The notes under the pieces are model-generated. The model was given only the letters and a program-made list of their open reading frames with translations, had not been told where the DNA came from and did no database searches. Position numbers and translations under genes: made by a program. From Rhodospirillales bacterium (lineage in GTDB: Bacteria > Pseudomonadota > Alphaproteobacteria > Reyranellales > Reyranellaceae), in NCBI GenBank assembly GCA_947466085.1, contig CANIEC010000035.1, positions 1 through 34,656 of the forward strand: a stretch of DNA of 34,656 bases, given 5' to 3'. Within the stretch, counting starts at the first letter, position 1, and each line of letters begins with the position of its first letter. Positions 17,817 through 25,119 of the stretch are shown piece by piece.

Positions 17817-18590
17817 ATGGTTGAAACCGCGCATATCCCCACTGACGGAACGGTCGATCCCGCCGAGATCGAGCGCTTCTCCCGCATCGCGGACGAGTGG
17901 TGGGATCCCACCGGCAAGTTCGCGCCCCTGCACCGGCTGAACCCGGTGCGGATCGCGTACATCCGCGACCGGGTGGCTGCCCACTGGCAGCGGGACGCCC
18001 TGAACGGCGAACCGCTGAAGGGCCTGTCGCTGCTCGACATCGGCTGTGGCGGCGGTTTGATGAGCGAGCCGATGACCCGGCTCGGCGCGTCGGTCACCGG
18101 CGTGGACGCCTCGGCCCGCAACATCGCGACCGCCTCCGTCCATGCCGCGCGCCAGGACCTCGCCATCGACTATCGCGAGGGCACCGCCGAGGGCCTGGCC
18201 GAAAGCGGCGCGCAGTTCGACGTCGTGCTGGCCCTCGAGATCGTGGAGCACGTGGCCGATGTCGATCTGTTCCTGCGATCCTGCGGCCGTCTCGTGAAGC
18301 CGGGCGGGCTGCTCTTTCTGTCGACGCTCAACCGAACCGCAAAGGCCTGGGTGCTGGCCATCGCCGGTGCGGAATACGTGCTGGGCTGGCTGCCGCGCGG
18401 CACCCACGACTGGAAGAAGTTCCTGAAGCCTTCCGAGGTCGCCCGCGGCCTGCGCGCCGGCGGTATCGAACCCCAGGAGATCGTCGGTGTGGTCTACGCC
18501 CCGCTCAGCCGCAAATGGTCGCTGAACAGGAACGACCTCGACGTGAACTACATGCTGTACGGGACTGCTGGCACCGCTGCGTCGCGCTGA
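17817..18590 (+). CDS. ubiG: Ubiquinone biosynthesis O-methyltransferase
   Basis: A 257-residue class I methyltransferase. The UbiG signature FSRIADEWWDPTGKFAPLHRLN covers residues 21-42. The SAM-binding motif LLDIGCGGGLMSEP starts at 72, and the post-motif LALEIVEHVADV and LNRT segments follow. UbiG carries out both O-methylations in ubiquinone synthesis, at the inner face of the membrane. The last residues (GTAGTAASR) run toward an inverted-repeat element that begins 9 bases after the stop. It is divergent from lysC, a common alphaproteobacterial pairing. Confidence 0.97.
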   Translation: MVETAHIPTDGTVDPAEIERFSRIADEWWDPTGKFAPLHRLNPVRIAYIRDRVAAHWQRDALNGEPLKGLSLLDIGCGGGLMSEPMTRLGASVTGVDASARNIATASVHAARQDLAIDYREGTAEGLAESGAQFDVVLALEIVEHVADVDLFLRSCGRLVKPGGLLFLSTLNRTAKAWVLAIAGAEYVLGWLPRGTHDWKKFLKPSEVARGLRAGGIEPQEIVGVVYAPLSRKWSLNRNDLDVNYMLYGTAGTAASR

Positions 18591-18598
18591 CGGGATTT

Positions 18599-18720
18599 AA
18601 AGGTCCTTCGCTGCGCTTCAGGGCGAGGATTACCCCGCCCGCGATGACAAAATTTTTGTGATTGGCACGGTGCGCCGATGCAAAAAAACGCTGTCATCCT
18701 GAGCGCAGCGAAGGACCTTT
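18599..18720. repeat. Intergenic inverted-repeat element (family A)
   Basis: The left arm at 18599-18622 (AAAGGTCCTTCGCTGCGC, then TTCAGG) is repeated inverted at 18698-18720, differing by a single inserted T. Between the arms lie GC-rich and A/T-run segments, including AAAATTTTT and AAAAAAA. It fills the gap between the convergent ubiG and DUF1178 genes. The CTTCGCTGCGCTCAGGATGAC word resembles the dispersed palindromic elements common in alphaproteobacterial genomes. It may act as a transcript-end hairpin for both genes. Confidence 0.8.
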
Positions 18721-18735
18721 GTGTCCTATCGGCGA

Positions 18736-19227
18736 CTAATTCCCGCGCGGGATCCAGGGAAGGCGGCCGAACTCGATGCCTTCTTCCGCCAGGGCCTCGG
18801 CCTCTTCTTCGCTGGTCTGGCCGTAGATTCCGCGCTTGTCGCTCTCGCCGTAGTGAATCTTGCGGGCCTCTTCGGCGAACTTGTCGCCGACATGCTCGCA
18901 GTTCTTCTCGACCTCGGCACGGACCTTGAGGAGAGCCTCGCGCAGTTCCGCGGGCATGTGCCGGGCGAGCGCCGCGATCTGCTGCTGTTGCTCCGGGGAC
19001 GGCCCGGCGGGCGTTTCCGCGGCAGGCGCCTCCACGACGGCCGGCAGTGTGCTGTCCTTGCCCTTCTTGCCGATGCGGGGCGCCATCAGGGCGCGCTCGA
19101 CCTTCGCCGATCCGCACACGGCGCAGCCGATCAGGGATTTCTTCTCCTGACGTTCATAGGTCTTGCTGTCCTTGAACCAGCTGTCGAACTCGTGGCCATC
19201 GGCGCAGCGCAAGCGATACAAAATCAT
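18736..19227 (-). CDS. DUF1178 family protein
   Basis: A 163-residue protein starting MILYRLRCADGHEFDSWF. The N-terminal zinc-ribbon-like part has CADGH and CAVCG pairs (Cys8 and a CxxC around residues 35-38). A linker with Ala/Pro follows, then a helical C-terminus ending GIEFGRLPWIPRGN, characteristic of the family. The function is unknown. In many alphaproteobacteria this gene lies next to a nitrilase, grxC and comF. Here those are 5 kb away, with an exporter, a methyltransferase, an amidohydrolase and argC in between. It is divergent from the EamA gene. Confidence 0.9.
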   Translation of the reverse strand: MILYRLRCADGHEFDSWFKDSKTYERQEKKSLIGCAVCGSAKVERALMAPRIGKKGKDSTLPAVVEAPAAETPAGPSPEQQQQIAALARHMPAELREALLKVRAEVEKNCEHVGDKFAEEARKIHYGESDKRGIYGQTSEEEAEALAEEGIEFGRLPWIPRGN

Positions 19228-19316
19228 GACAAACAGAAAAATGGTGGCTTGTCGGGCCGGACGCAAGGCCCGATTGTCGCGCCCCGCTCCCAGGAGCCCG
19301 CCAGCAGCAGCCGTCG

Positions 19317-20183
19317 ATGTCACCGCAACCCTCAACTCTCAAGGCCGCCTTCTGGATGGCCGGCTGGCTGGCGGCCATGCTCGTCATGGCGATTGCCGGC
19401 CGGGAGACGACGCGTGAACTCGACGTCTTCCAGATCATGGAGATGCGCTCGGTCATCGGCCTCGTGATGCTCTATCCGCTGATCCACATGGACGGCGGGC
19501 TCGGCAAACTGAGGACGGCGCGGCCCTGGCAGCAGGTCGGCCGCAACATCGCCCATTACGGCGCGCAGTTCGCCTGGTTCAAGGCGCTGACCCTGATCCC
19601 GCTCGCCCAGGTCATCTCGATCGAGTTCACCATGCCGATCTGGACCGCGATCCTGGCAGTCGCCTTCCTCGGCGAGCGCATGGGATTGTGGAAGAACCTC
19701 GCCGTGGCGTTGGGGATCATCGGCGTCGTCATCATCGTGCGACCGGGAACCAGCGAGATCGTGCCCGGCCAGATCATCGCGCTGGCCGCCGCCGTCGGCT
19801 TCGCCATCTCGGTGACCATGGTGAAGTCGCTCACCCGCACCGACAGCGTGCTCACCATCCTGTTCTGGATGCTGCTCATCCAGTCGATCATCGGCCTGGT
19901 GCCGGCGCTCGACGTGTGGCGCTGGCCCTCGGCCTATGCCTGGGCGTGGATCATCGTCATCGCCTTCTGCGGCACCTTCTCCCACTACTGCCTGACGCGC
20001 GCGATGCTGCATGCCGACGCGACCGTCGTCGTGCCGATGGATTTCCTGCGCGTGCCGCTGGCCGCCCTTGCCGGCTGGCTGCTCTACGGCGAGCGGCTGG
20101 ATACGCTCACGATCCTCGGCGCCGCGCTGATCCTGTCGGGCAATCTGCTGAACCTGAAGGGAACGGGAGCGCGCAAGAAATGA
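19317..20183 (+). CDS. EamA/DMT family transporter
   Basis: A 288-residue, very hydrophobic protein with about ten predicted transmembrane helices in two EamA repeats. The family word FTMPIWTAILAVAFLGER is in the first half and the equivalent VPMDFLRVPLAALAGWLLYGER in the second. Members export small metabolites or amino acids; the substrate cannot be read from sequence. Its TGA overlaps the next gene's ATG by 4 bases (ATGA), so the two are translationally coupled. Confidence 0.93.
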   Translation: MSPQPSTLKAAFWMAGWLAAMLVMAIAGRETTRELDVFQIMEMRSVIGLVMLYPLIHMDGGLGKLRTARPWQQVGRNIAHYGAQFAWFKALTLIPLAQVISIEFTMPIWTAILAVAFLGERMGLWKNLAVALGIIGVVIIVRPGTSEIVPGQIIALAAAVGFAISVTMVKSLTRTDSVLTILFWMLLIQSIIGLVPALDVWRWPSAYAWAWIIVIAFCGTFSHYCLTRAMLHADATVVVPMDFLRVPLAALAGWLLYGERLDTLTILGAALILSGNLLNLKGTGARKK

Positions 20184-20677
20184 CCGCCTCATCCTGGATC
20201 GCCACCTGGGCCGGCCTCGTCCCGCCCGGCGCCGCCGTCCTCGATCTCGCGGCCGGAAAGGGCCGCCACACCGCGTTCTTCGCCGGCCGCGGCCATCCCG
20301 TGACCGCGCTCGATCGCGACGTGAGTGCACTGGCCCCGTCAGACACGGTCGAGGTGATTGCAGCCGATCTTGAAGATGGCTCGCCCTGGCCGCTGGCCGA
20401 CCGCCGCTTCGGCGCGATCGTCGTCACGAACTACCTGCATCGGCCGCTGTTCCCCGCCCTCTTCGCGGCGCTGCTGCCGGGCGGCATCCTGCTCTACGAG
20501 ACCTTCATGGAGGGCAACGAGCGCTTCGGAAAACCGAGCCGGCCGGACTTCCTGCTGAAGGACGGCGAGCTGCTGGATCTCGTGCGCGGGCGCTTCTCGG
20601 TGACGGCCTACGAGGCGCGCATGATCAGCCAGCCGAAGATGGCGATGGTGCAGAGGATCGCCGCCAGGCTCCTTTAG
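20180..20677 (+). CDS. Class I SAM-dependent methyltransferase, small
   Basis: A 165-residue protein starting MTASSWIATWAGLVPPG. The SAM-binding motif is VLDLAAGKGRHTAFFA (about 20-35), followed by the acidic ribose-binding strand ALDRD and a TNYLHRPLF segment in the motif IV position. The start is set by the ATGA overlap with the exporter gene. The substrate is unknown. Small stand-alone proteins of this kind are common in alphaproteobacteria. Coupling to the exporter may mean the two act on one metabolite, but that is inference. Confidence 0.85.
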   Translation: MTASSWIATWAGLVPPGAAVLDLAAGKGRHTAFFAGRGHPVTALDRDVSALAPSDTVEVIAADLEDGSPWPLADRRFGAIVVTNYLHRPLFPALFAALLPGGILLYETFMEGNERFGKPSRPDFLLKDGELLDLVRGRFSVTAYEARMISQPKMAMVQRIAARLL

Positions 20678-20721
20678 AGTCCTACCGGGCGAGATTGAAA
20701 CGAGTCGAGAATCCCAACACT

Positions 20722-20836
20722 TACCTCACCCTGAGGAGCGAACGCAGTGAGCGTCTCGAAGGGTAGGCACGAGCACCCCGTCTGTGGCCCATCCTTCGAG
20801 ACGCCATGCTTCGCATGGCTCCTCAGGATGAGGTGA
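20722..20836. repeat. Intergenic inverted-repeat element (family B)
   Basis: The left arm at 20722-20767 contains CCTCACCCTGAGGAGCG and GCGTCTCGAAGGGTAGG. The right arm at 20788-20836 is its inverted, imperfect copy (CCATCCTTCGAGACGCC, then GGCTCCTCAGGATGAGG). Each arm is itself partly palindromic. This matches the widespread GAGGAGCG...GTCTCGAAGGATG dispersed repeat of alphaproteobacteria. It sits between the convergent methyltransferase and amidohydrolase genes. It is probably mobilised in trans or relict; no transposase is nearby. Confidence 0.85.
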
Positions 20837-20875
20837 ACGGGTCAAATTGAGACGGAAAGACTCTAGGCCGCGCGT

Positions 20876-22579
20876 TCAGGCGCCCCGCGCGCCGCGCACC
20901 AGGCGGCCCGGCAGCGCTCCGGTCGCCTCGCCGTGCCGATAGACGACGGCGCCCGACACGATGGTCGCGTCGAAGCCGTCGGTCCGCTGGATGAGACGTT
21001 TGCCGCCAGCGGGCAGGTCGTAGACGATTTCGGGTCGCCGTAGCCGCATCCTGTCGTAGTCGATGATGTTGATGTCGGCCTTCAGGCCGACTTTCAGCAG
21101 CCCGCGATCCCGCAAGCCGATCTCGACGGCATTGTCGGCGGTGAGCCGCTTGATCGCCCACGACACCGGCAACAGCGAGCCGCGCCTGCGGTCCCGCGTC
21201 CAGTGGGTCAGCGTATAGCTGGTGGCCGTCGCGTCGCACATGATGCCGACATGGGCGCCACCGTCGCCCAGGCCCAGCAGCGTGTTGGGCCGGTCGATCA
21301 TCTCGCGCACCACGTCGAGGTTGCCGGCGGCGAAGTTGGTGACCGGCAGGTAGACGATCTGCTTGCCGTCGCGTTCGAGCATCAGGTCGTAGGCGACCTC
21401 GGCAGGCGGGCGGCCCTGCCGCGCCGCGATGGCGGCGATGCTGCGCTCCGGCGCCGGTTCGTAGTCCGGCGGATCGTCGAGCGGGTACATGCGATCCCAG
21501 CGATCCACCATGCGCCTTTGCGAATTGCCGGGGTCCCGCTCGGCGAGCACGCGCGCGCGAAACTCAGGGTCGCGCCACAGCGCCACACGCTCGGCGAACG
21601 GCAGGCGCGCAAGGCGGTCGGCGCTCGGCCGGCCGGTGAAAGGAGTTTGCGACAGTTCAAGGCCCAGCAGCACGCTAGTCGGCCGGGTGCGGACCTGGGC
21701 AGTGATCCGCATTCCTTCCGCATTGGCCTCGTCGATCTCCGCCATCGTCTCGCGCCAGCCATCGGGTCGGACGTTGGATTGCAGCAAGGTGATCGTGACT
21801 GGACGGCCGGACTCCTTGGCCAGACGGCGGAACAGGGCGACCTCGCCTTCCTGGAAGTCCGACACGATCTGCAGCCATCCGGCATCGGCCTGGCGCATCG
21901 CCCGGGCAATTGCCGTGAGCTCCGCCTCCTCGGCGCGGAGCGTCGGGATGTGCTTGCCGTCGGCCGAGCGGTGATTGAGCGTCCGCGACGTCGAGAAGCC
22001 CAGCGCGCCGGCGCGCAGGCCCTCGACGGTGAGCTCGGCCATGCGCTGGCGATCCTGTTCGGTCGCGGGCTCCCGGTCGGCGCCCCGCTGCCCCATCACG
22101 TAGACGCGCAACGCCGCGTGCGGCACCTGGGTCGCCACGTCGGCATCGTAGGAACGGGCAGCGATGGCATCGAGGAAGTCCGGGAAGGAATGCCAGTTCC
22201 ACGGCAGCCCCTCCGACAGCACGACCTCGGGGATGTCCTCCACGCCTTCCATCAGGTTGATCAGCATCGCGTGCTGGTCTTCGTGGCAGGGCGCGAAGCC
22301 GACGCCGCAATTGCCGAGCACGACGGTCGTGGCGCCGTTCCACGACGACGGCGACAGCCGCTCGCTCCACGTCACCTGCGCGTCGTAGTGGGTGTGCACG
22401 TCGACGAAGCCCGGCGTGACGAGCCTGCCGCGCGCGTCGATCTCCTCCTCGCCCCTGGGGAGGTTCTTCCCGATGGCCGAGATCCTGCCGCCCTCGATGG
22501 CGAGGTCAGCCTCATAAGGATCGCCGCCCGAGCCATCGACGATCGTGCCGTTGCGTATCACCAGGCTGGGGGAGGACAT
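20876..22579 (-). CDS. Amidohydrolase of the N-acyl-D-amino-acid deacylase family
   Basis: A 567-residue metal-dependent amidohydrolase starting [23 protein letters not shown] lies 6 bases before the ATG. The metal-binding HTH motif is at His62 and His64 ([10 protein letters not shown]), Cys91 in [10 protein letters not shown] matches the bridging cysteine of D-aminoacylases, and the catalytic Asp is in GLGDGGAH. The family releases D-amino acids from N-acyl forms, but it also includes many uncharacterised enzymes, so the substrate is open. It is divergent from argC across the leader region, with no evident metabolic tie. Confidence 0.88.
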   Translation of the reverse strand: MSSPSLVIRNGTIVDGSGGDPYEADLAIEGGRISAIGKNLPRGEEEIDARGRLVTPGFVDVHTHYDAQVTWSERLSPSSWNGATTVVLGNCGVGFAPCHEDQHAMLINLMEGVEDIPEVVLSEGLPWNWHSFPDFLDAIAARSYDADVATQVPHAALRVYVMGQRGADREPATEQDRQRMAELTVEGLRAGALGFSTSRTLNHRSADGKHIPTLRAEEAELTAIARAMRQADAGWLQIVSDFQEGEVALFRRLAKESGRPVTITLLQSNVRPDGWRETMAEIDEANAEGMRITAQVRTRPTSVLLGLELSQTPFTGRPSADRLARLPFAERVALWRDPEFRARVLAERDPGNSQRRMVDRWDRMYPLDDPPDYEPAPERSIAAIAARQGRPPAEVAYDLMLERDGKQIVYLPVTNFAAGNLDVVREMIDRPNTLLGLGDGGAHVGIMCDATATSYTLTHWTRDRRRGSLLPVSWAIKRLTADNAVEIGLRDRGLLKVGLKADINIIDYDRMRLRRPEIVYDLPAGGKRLIQRTDGFDATIVSGAVVYRHGEATGALPGRLVRGARGA

Positions 22580-22681
22580 GGGGGGGCTCCGGGATGGGGT
22601 GGCCGAGAGTGGCGTGATTCTGTTGTCCGGTCGAGGTTCGACGTGCCGCCATTCTCGCGGGCTTGCAGAAACCAACCTTCG

Positions 22682-22710
22682 TTGACAGGGGCTCCGGCGC
22701 ACGATTACCG
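22682..22710 (+). promoter_or_regulatory. Predicted promoter of the argC leader
   Basis: A perfect -35 box TTGACA (22682-22687) is followed after 17 bases by TTACCG (22705-22710) as a weak -10 element. Transcription would then begin near 22716-22719, at or within a few bases of the leader-peptide ATG (22719). The leader would thus be translated from a leaderless or almost leaderless RNA, as reported for trpL in Sinorhizobium. The -10 assignment is the weak part. Confidence 0.55.
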
Positions 22711-22718
22711 TGATCCTC

Positions 22719-22814
22719 ATGAGTGGCGCTCACCTCTGCACCGCAAACCGACGCCGTCGCTGCTTCCAGCGGCGGCTTCCGTTGCTGCGTGCAGACAGGC
22801 CCCTCCCCCGGTGA
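22719..22814 (+). CDS. Arginine-rich leader peptide of an argC attenuator
   Basis: A 31-codon frame, ATG at 22719 and TGA at 22812-22814, encoding MSGAHLCTANRRRRCFQRR and then LPLLRADRPLPR. Nine codons specify arginine, four in a row (CGA CGC CGT CGC, 22749-22760) and two more shortly after. It ends 50 bases before a strong terminator that itself precedes argC, an arginine-pathway gene. This matches the logic of classical amino-acid attenuators: ribosome stalling for lack of charged tRNA-Arg would relieve termination. No Shine-Dalgarno site is seen, and the predicted transcript starts almost at the ATG. Translation is inferred, not shown. Confidence 0.72.
   Translation: MSGAHLCTANRRRRCFQRRLPLLRADRPLPR
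22753..22776 (+). promoter_or_regulatory. Leader hairpin covering the arginine codons
   Basis: A 10-bp stem, GCCGTCGCTG (22753-22762) and CAGCGGCGGC (22767-22776), has a CTTC loop and one U-G wobble. Its 5' arm overlaps the run of four arginine codons, so a ribosome stalled there would melt it. The segment just after it, GCTGCG at 22784-22789, can pair with CGCAGC at 22871-22876 in the terminator stem and could act as a competing antiterminator. That pairing is short, so the switch is a hypothesis. Confidence 0.5.
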
Positions 22815-22864
22815 GGTCCGCGCCCTAGCGGTCCACCCCGAGGCGGCATCAGCCCGCATCTCCG

Positions 22865-22901
22865 AACCCCCGCAGCCCTTGGCTTTCGGGGGTTTTTCTT
22901 T
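22865..22901 (+). terminator. Intrinsic terminator (attenuator) before argC
   Basis: A perfect 8-bp stem, AACCCCCG (22865-22872) and CGGGGGTT (22887-22894), has an inner AGCC/GGCT helix in its loop and is followed by TTTTTCTTTG. It lies 29 bases before the argC ATG and after the leader-peptide stop. No other complete gene ends just upstream on this strand, so its natural role is conditional termination of the argC transcript. Confidence 0.85.
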
Positions 22902-22929
22902 GCCCTTACTCCAGCAGCAGGACACCACC

Positions 22930-23907
22930 ATGAGCATTCGCGTCGGCATTGTAGGAATCAGCGGTTTTGGCGGCGGCGAGGCGATGCGCCTGGTCGCGAG
23001 CCACCCGTCTTTCGAACTCGTCTACGCCGCGGGCGAAGGCAGCGCCGGCAGCCGTTTGGCCGACCGCTTCCCCGGCGTGCCGGCCAGGCTGGCCGAGTTG
23101 GTGATCGAGAAGTGGGACCCGGCGAGCCTGCCGAAGCTCGACCTGTTGTTCGCGTCGCTGCCCACCGGCACCTCGGCCGAGGCACTGGCGCGCGTGCCCC
23201 AGGACGTGAAGATCGTCGATATCGGTGGCGACCATCGCTACGTCGAGGGTTGGGCCTACGGCCTGGCCGACGTCTGGCCCGCGCAGATCGAGGGTCGGAG
23301 GCGCGTTGCCAACCCCGGCTGCTTTCCGGCCGCGACCCTGACCGCGCTGGCGCCGCTGCTGGCCAACAGGCTGATCGAGCCCGGCAACATCGTGATCGAC
23401 GCCAAGACCGGCATCTCCGGCGCCGGCCGGGGCGGCGCCGACAGCAGGTTCGGCTACGCCGAGAACAACGAAAACCTGGTGCCCTACGGTCTGCTCAAGC
23501 ACGTCCACATGCCCGAGATGGCCACGACGATCGAGCGGCTGAGCGGCGGCAGCGCGGCCGGGCTGGTGTTCACGCCCCACCTGGTGCCGATGACCCGTGG
23601 CGTGCTCGCCACCATGTACTGTCGCGGCCGCGCCACCACAGAGCAGTGCCTGGACGCGGCGCGGGACTTCTACGCCGGGCGCGCGTTCATCCGCGTGACC
23701 GACAAGCCGCCGCAGACCAAATGGGCCACCGGCTCGAACCTCGCGTTCGTCAGCTACGCTGCCGATCCGGAGCGCAACCTGGTGATCGCGATGGGCGTGG
23801 TCGACAATCTCGGCAAGGGAGCGGCCGGTCAGGCCGTGCAGAACGCGAACCTGATCTGCGGGCTGCCGGAGACCGCGGGGCTGGAGGGCGCACCCGTTTG
23901 GCCATGA
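22930..23907 (+). CDS. argC: N-acetyl-gamma-glutamyl-phosphate reductase
   Basis: A 325-residue protein starting MSIRVGIVGISGFGGGEAMR, where the glycine-rich segment binds NADPH. The catalytic cysteine is Cys131 in ANPGCFPAATLTAL. FTPHLVPMTRGVLATMY and the C-terminal GAAGQAVQNANLICGLPET are family signatures. It reduces N-acetylglutamyl phosphate to the semialdehyde in arginine synthesis. The frame is open upstream to a GTG at 22723, but that extension reads through the leader terminator, so the start is ATG 22930, with AGGA 7 bases before it. Expression is probably controlled by the attenuator described. argJ of the same pathway is at 28.2 kb. Confidence 0.96.
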   Translation: MSIRVGIVGISGFGGGEAMRLVASHPSFELVYAAGEGSAGSRLADRFPGVPARLAELVIEKWDPASLPKLDLLFASLPTGTSAEALARVPQDVKIVDIGGDHRYVEGWAYGLADVWPAQIEGRRRVANPGCFPAATLTALAPLLANRLIEPGNIVIDAKTGISGAGRGGADSRFGYAENNENLVPYGLLKHVHMPEMATTIERLSGGSAAGLVFTPHLVPMTRGVLATMYCRGRATTEQCLDAARDFYAGRAFIRVTDKPPQTKWATGSNLAFVSYAADPERNLVIAMGVVDNLGKGAAGQAVQNANLICGLPETAGLEGAPVWP

Positions 23908-23949
23908 GATCCCGGGCCTGCGTCAGGTCTCTGCTCGATGGGTTCACCG

Positions 23950-23972
23950 AGGCGGCGGCTACTCCGCCGCCT
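23950..23972. repeat. Hairpin between convergent argC and nitrilase genes
   Basis: A 9-bp stem, AGGCGGCGG (23950-23958) and CCGCCGCCT (23964-23972), has a 5-base loop containing the nitrilase stop codon. No T-tract follows on either strand. It may impede transcripts from both sides but is not a canonical terminator. Confidence 0.4.
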
Positions 23973-24825
23973 TCGCGATCGCCGCCTTATGCAGCGCGGG
24001 CGCCGCGTACTTGCGGTCATGCGTCAGCGACGGGACCATCTTCCGCGCCTCCTCGATCTTCGCCATGTCGATGTCGGCGATGACGAAGCCCGCGTTCTCA
24101 CCGCCGGCATCCGCGAGCACCTCGCCCCAGGGGGCGACGGCGATCGAGTGCCCGTAGGTCTTGCGGTTGGAGCCCTTGTGCGTACCGACCTGGGCCGGCG
24201 CAAAGACGAAGCAGCCGGTCTCGATGGCGCGGGCGCGCATCAGCGTGTGCCAGTGCGCCTGGCCGGTCGGCACCGTGAACGACGACGGGATCGCCAGCAT
24301 CGTGGCGCCGGCATGCGCCAGCTCGCGATAGAGATAGGGGAAGCGCAGATCGTAGCAGATCGTCATGCCCAGCACGCCCCACGGCGTCTCGGCCAGCACC
24401 GCCTTCTCGCCCGGCCTGAACGTCGAGGATTCACGGTAGCTCTCGCCCCCCGCGAGCTGGACGTCGAACATGTGGATCTTGTCGTAGCTCGCCACGATGC
24501 CGCCCGACGAATCGATCAGGTAGGAGCGGTTCCGGATCTGCTCCTCAGCCCCCACGCGCACATGGATCGAGCCCAGCAGGAACCAGGCGCCGGTGTCGCG
24601 CGCGGCGGCCCGGCAGGCCGCGAGCATCGCGTGCTCTTCCTCGGTCTGCGCCTTGGCCAGCGTCTCGGTGCGGTTGGCACCGATCAGGCCGGTATTCTCC
24701 GGCGTCATGATGAAGTCGGCGCCGGCGTCGCGCGCCAGCTTCGCCTGCTCGCGCAGGGAGGCCACGTTCTCGGCCATGTCGTTGCTGACGTTGGTCTGGA
24801 TCAGGCCGGCCTTGAACGCGGTCAT
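23959..24825 (-). CDS. Carbon-nitrogen hydrolase (nitrilase superfamily, Nit-like)
   Basis: A 288-residue protein with the complete Glu-Lys-Cys triad: Glu43 (TPEN), Lys116 (YDKIHMFD) and Cys157 (TICYDLRFP). The YDKIHMFDV and YDLRFPYLYREL words are typical of the Nit1/Nit2 branch (deaminated glutathione amidase or omega-amidase), rather than of plant-type nitrilases. The gene lies 12 bases after grxC on the same strand. With glutaredoxin next door, a glutathione-repair role is attractive, but this is inference. Confidence 0.93.
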   Translation of the reverse strand: MTAFKAGLIQTNVSNDMAENVASLREQAKLARDAGADFIMTPENTGLIGANRTETLAKAQTEEEHAMLAACRAAARDTGAWFLLGSIHVRVGAEEQIRNRSYLIDSSGGIVASYDKIHMFDVQLAGGESYRESSTFRPGEKAVLAETPWGVLGMTICYDLRFPYLYRELAHAGATMLAIPSSFTVPTGQAHWHTLMRARAIETGCFVFAPAQVGTHKGSNRKTYGHSIAVAPWGEVLADAGGENAGFVIADIDMAKIEEARKMVPSLTHDRKYAAPALHKAAIAKAAE

Positions 24826-24837
24826 GATGGAAGTCCT

Positions 24838-25098
24838 TCAGCCCGGCTGCGCGAGCAGCGCGTCGAGCTTGCCCGCCTGTTCGAGGGCGGCGAGATCGTC
24901 GGAGCCGCCGATATGCTGCCCGTTGATGAAGATCTGCGGCACGCTGGTGCGATTGGTGCGGCTGCGCATCTCGCTGCGCTTCTTGTCGTCCATCATCACG
25001 TCGGTCTCTTCGTAGTCGGCGCCCTTGCTGTCGAGCAGGCTCTTGGCCCGCGCGCAGTAGCCGCAGAACGGCGTCGTGTAGATCTCGATCTTGGCCAT
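24838..25098 (-). CDS. grxC: Glutaredoxin 3
   Basis: An 86-residue glutaredoxin. The active site is CGYC (12-15) in TTPFCGYCARAK, a variant of the usual CPYC with Gly for Pro. The glutathione-binding residues are recognisable as TSVPQIFINGQHIGGSDDLAAL. It reduces disulfides using glutathione in the cytosol. The gene lies between comF and the nitrilase, the common alphaproteobacterial order. Confidence 0.96.
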   Translation of the reverse strand: MAKIEIYTTPFCGYCARAKSLLDSKGADYEETDVMMDDKKRSEMRSRTNRTSVPQIFINGQHIGGSDDLAALEQAGKLDALLAQPG

Positions 25099-25119
25099 TG
25101 GTGAACCTCTTTGCCGAAA

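Noticed and set aside
21203..22828. A 541-codon plus-strand frame antisense to the amidohydrolase
   Set aside because: Antisense shadow with compositional bias; the minus-strand gene has full catalytic motifs.
22723..22929. An N-terminal extension of argC from a GTG
   Set aside because: It would be translated through the strong terminator, lacks similarity to ArgC, and the ATG at 22930 has a ribosome-binding site and the normal Rossmann start.
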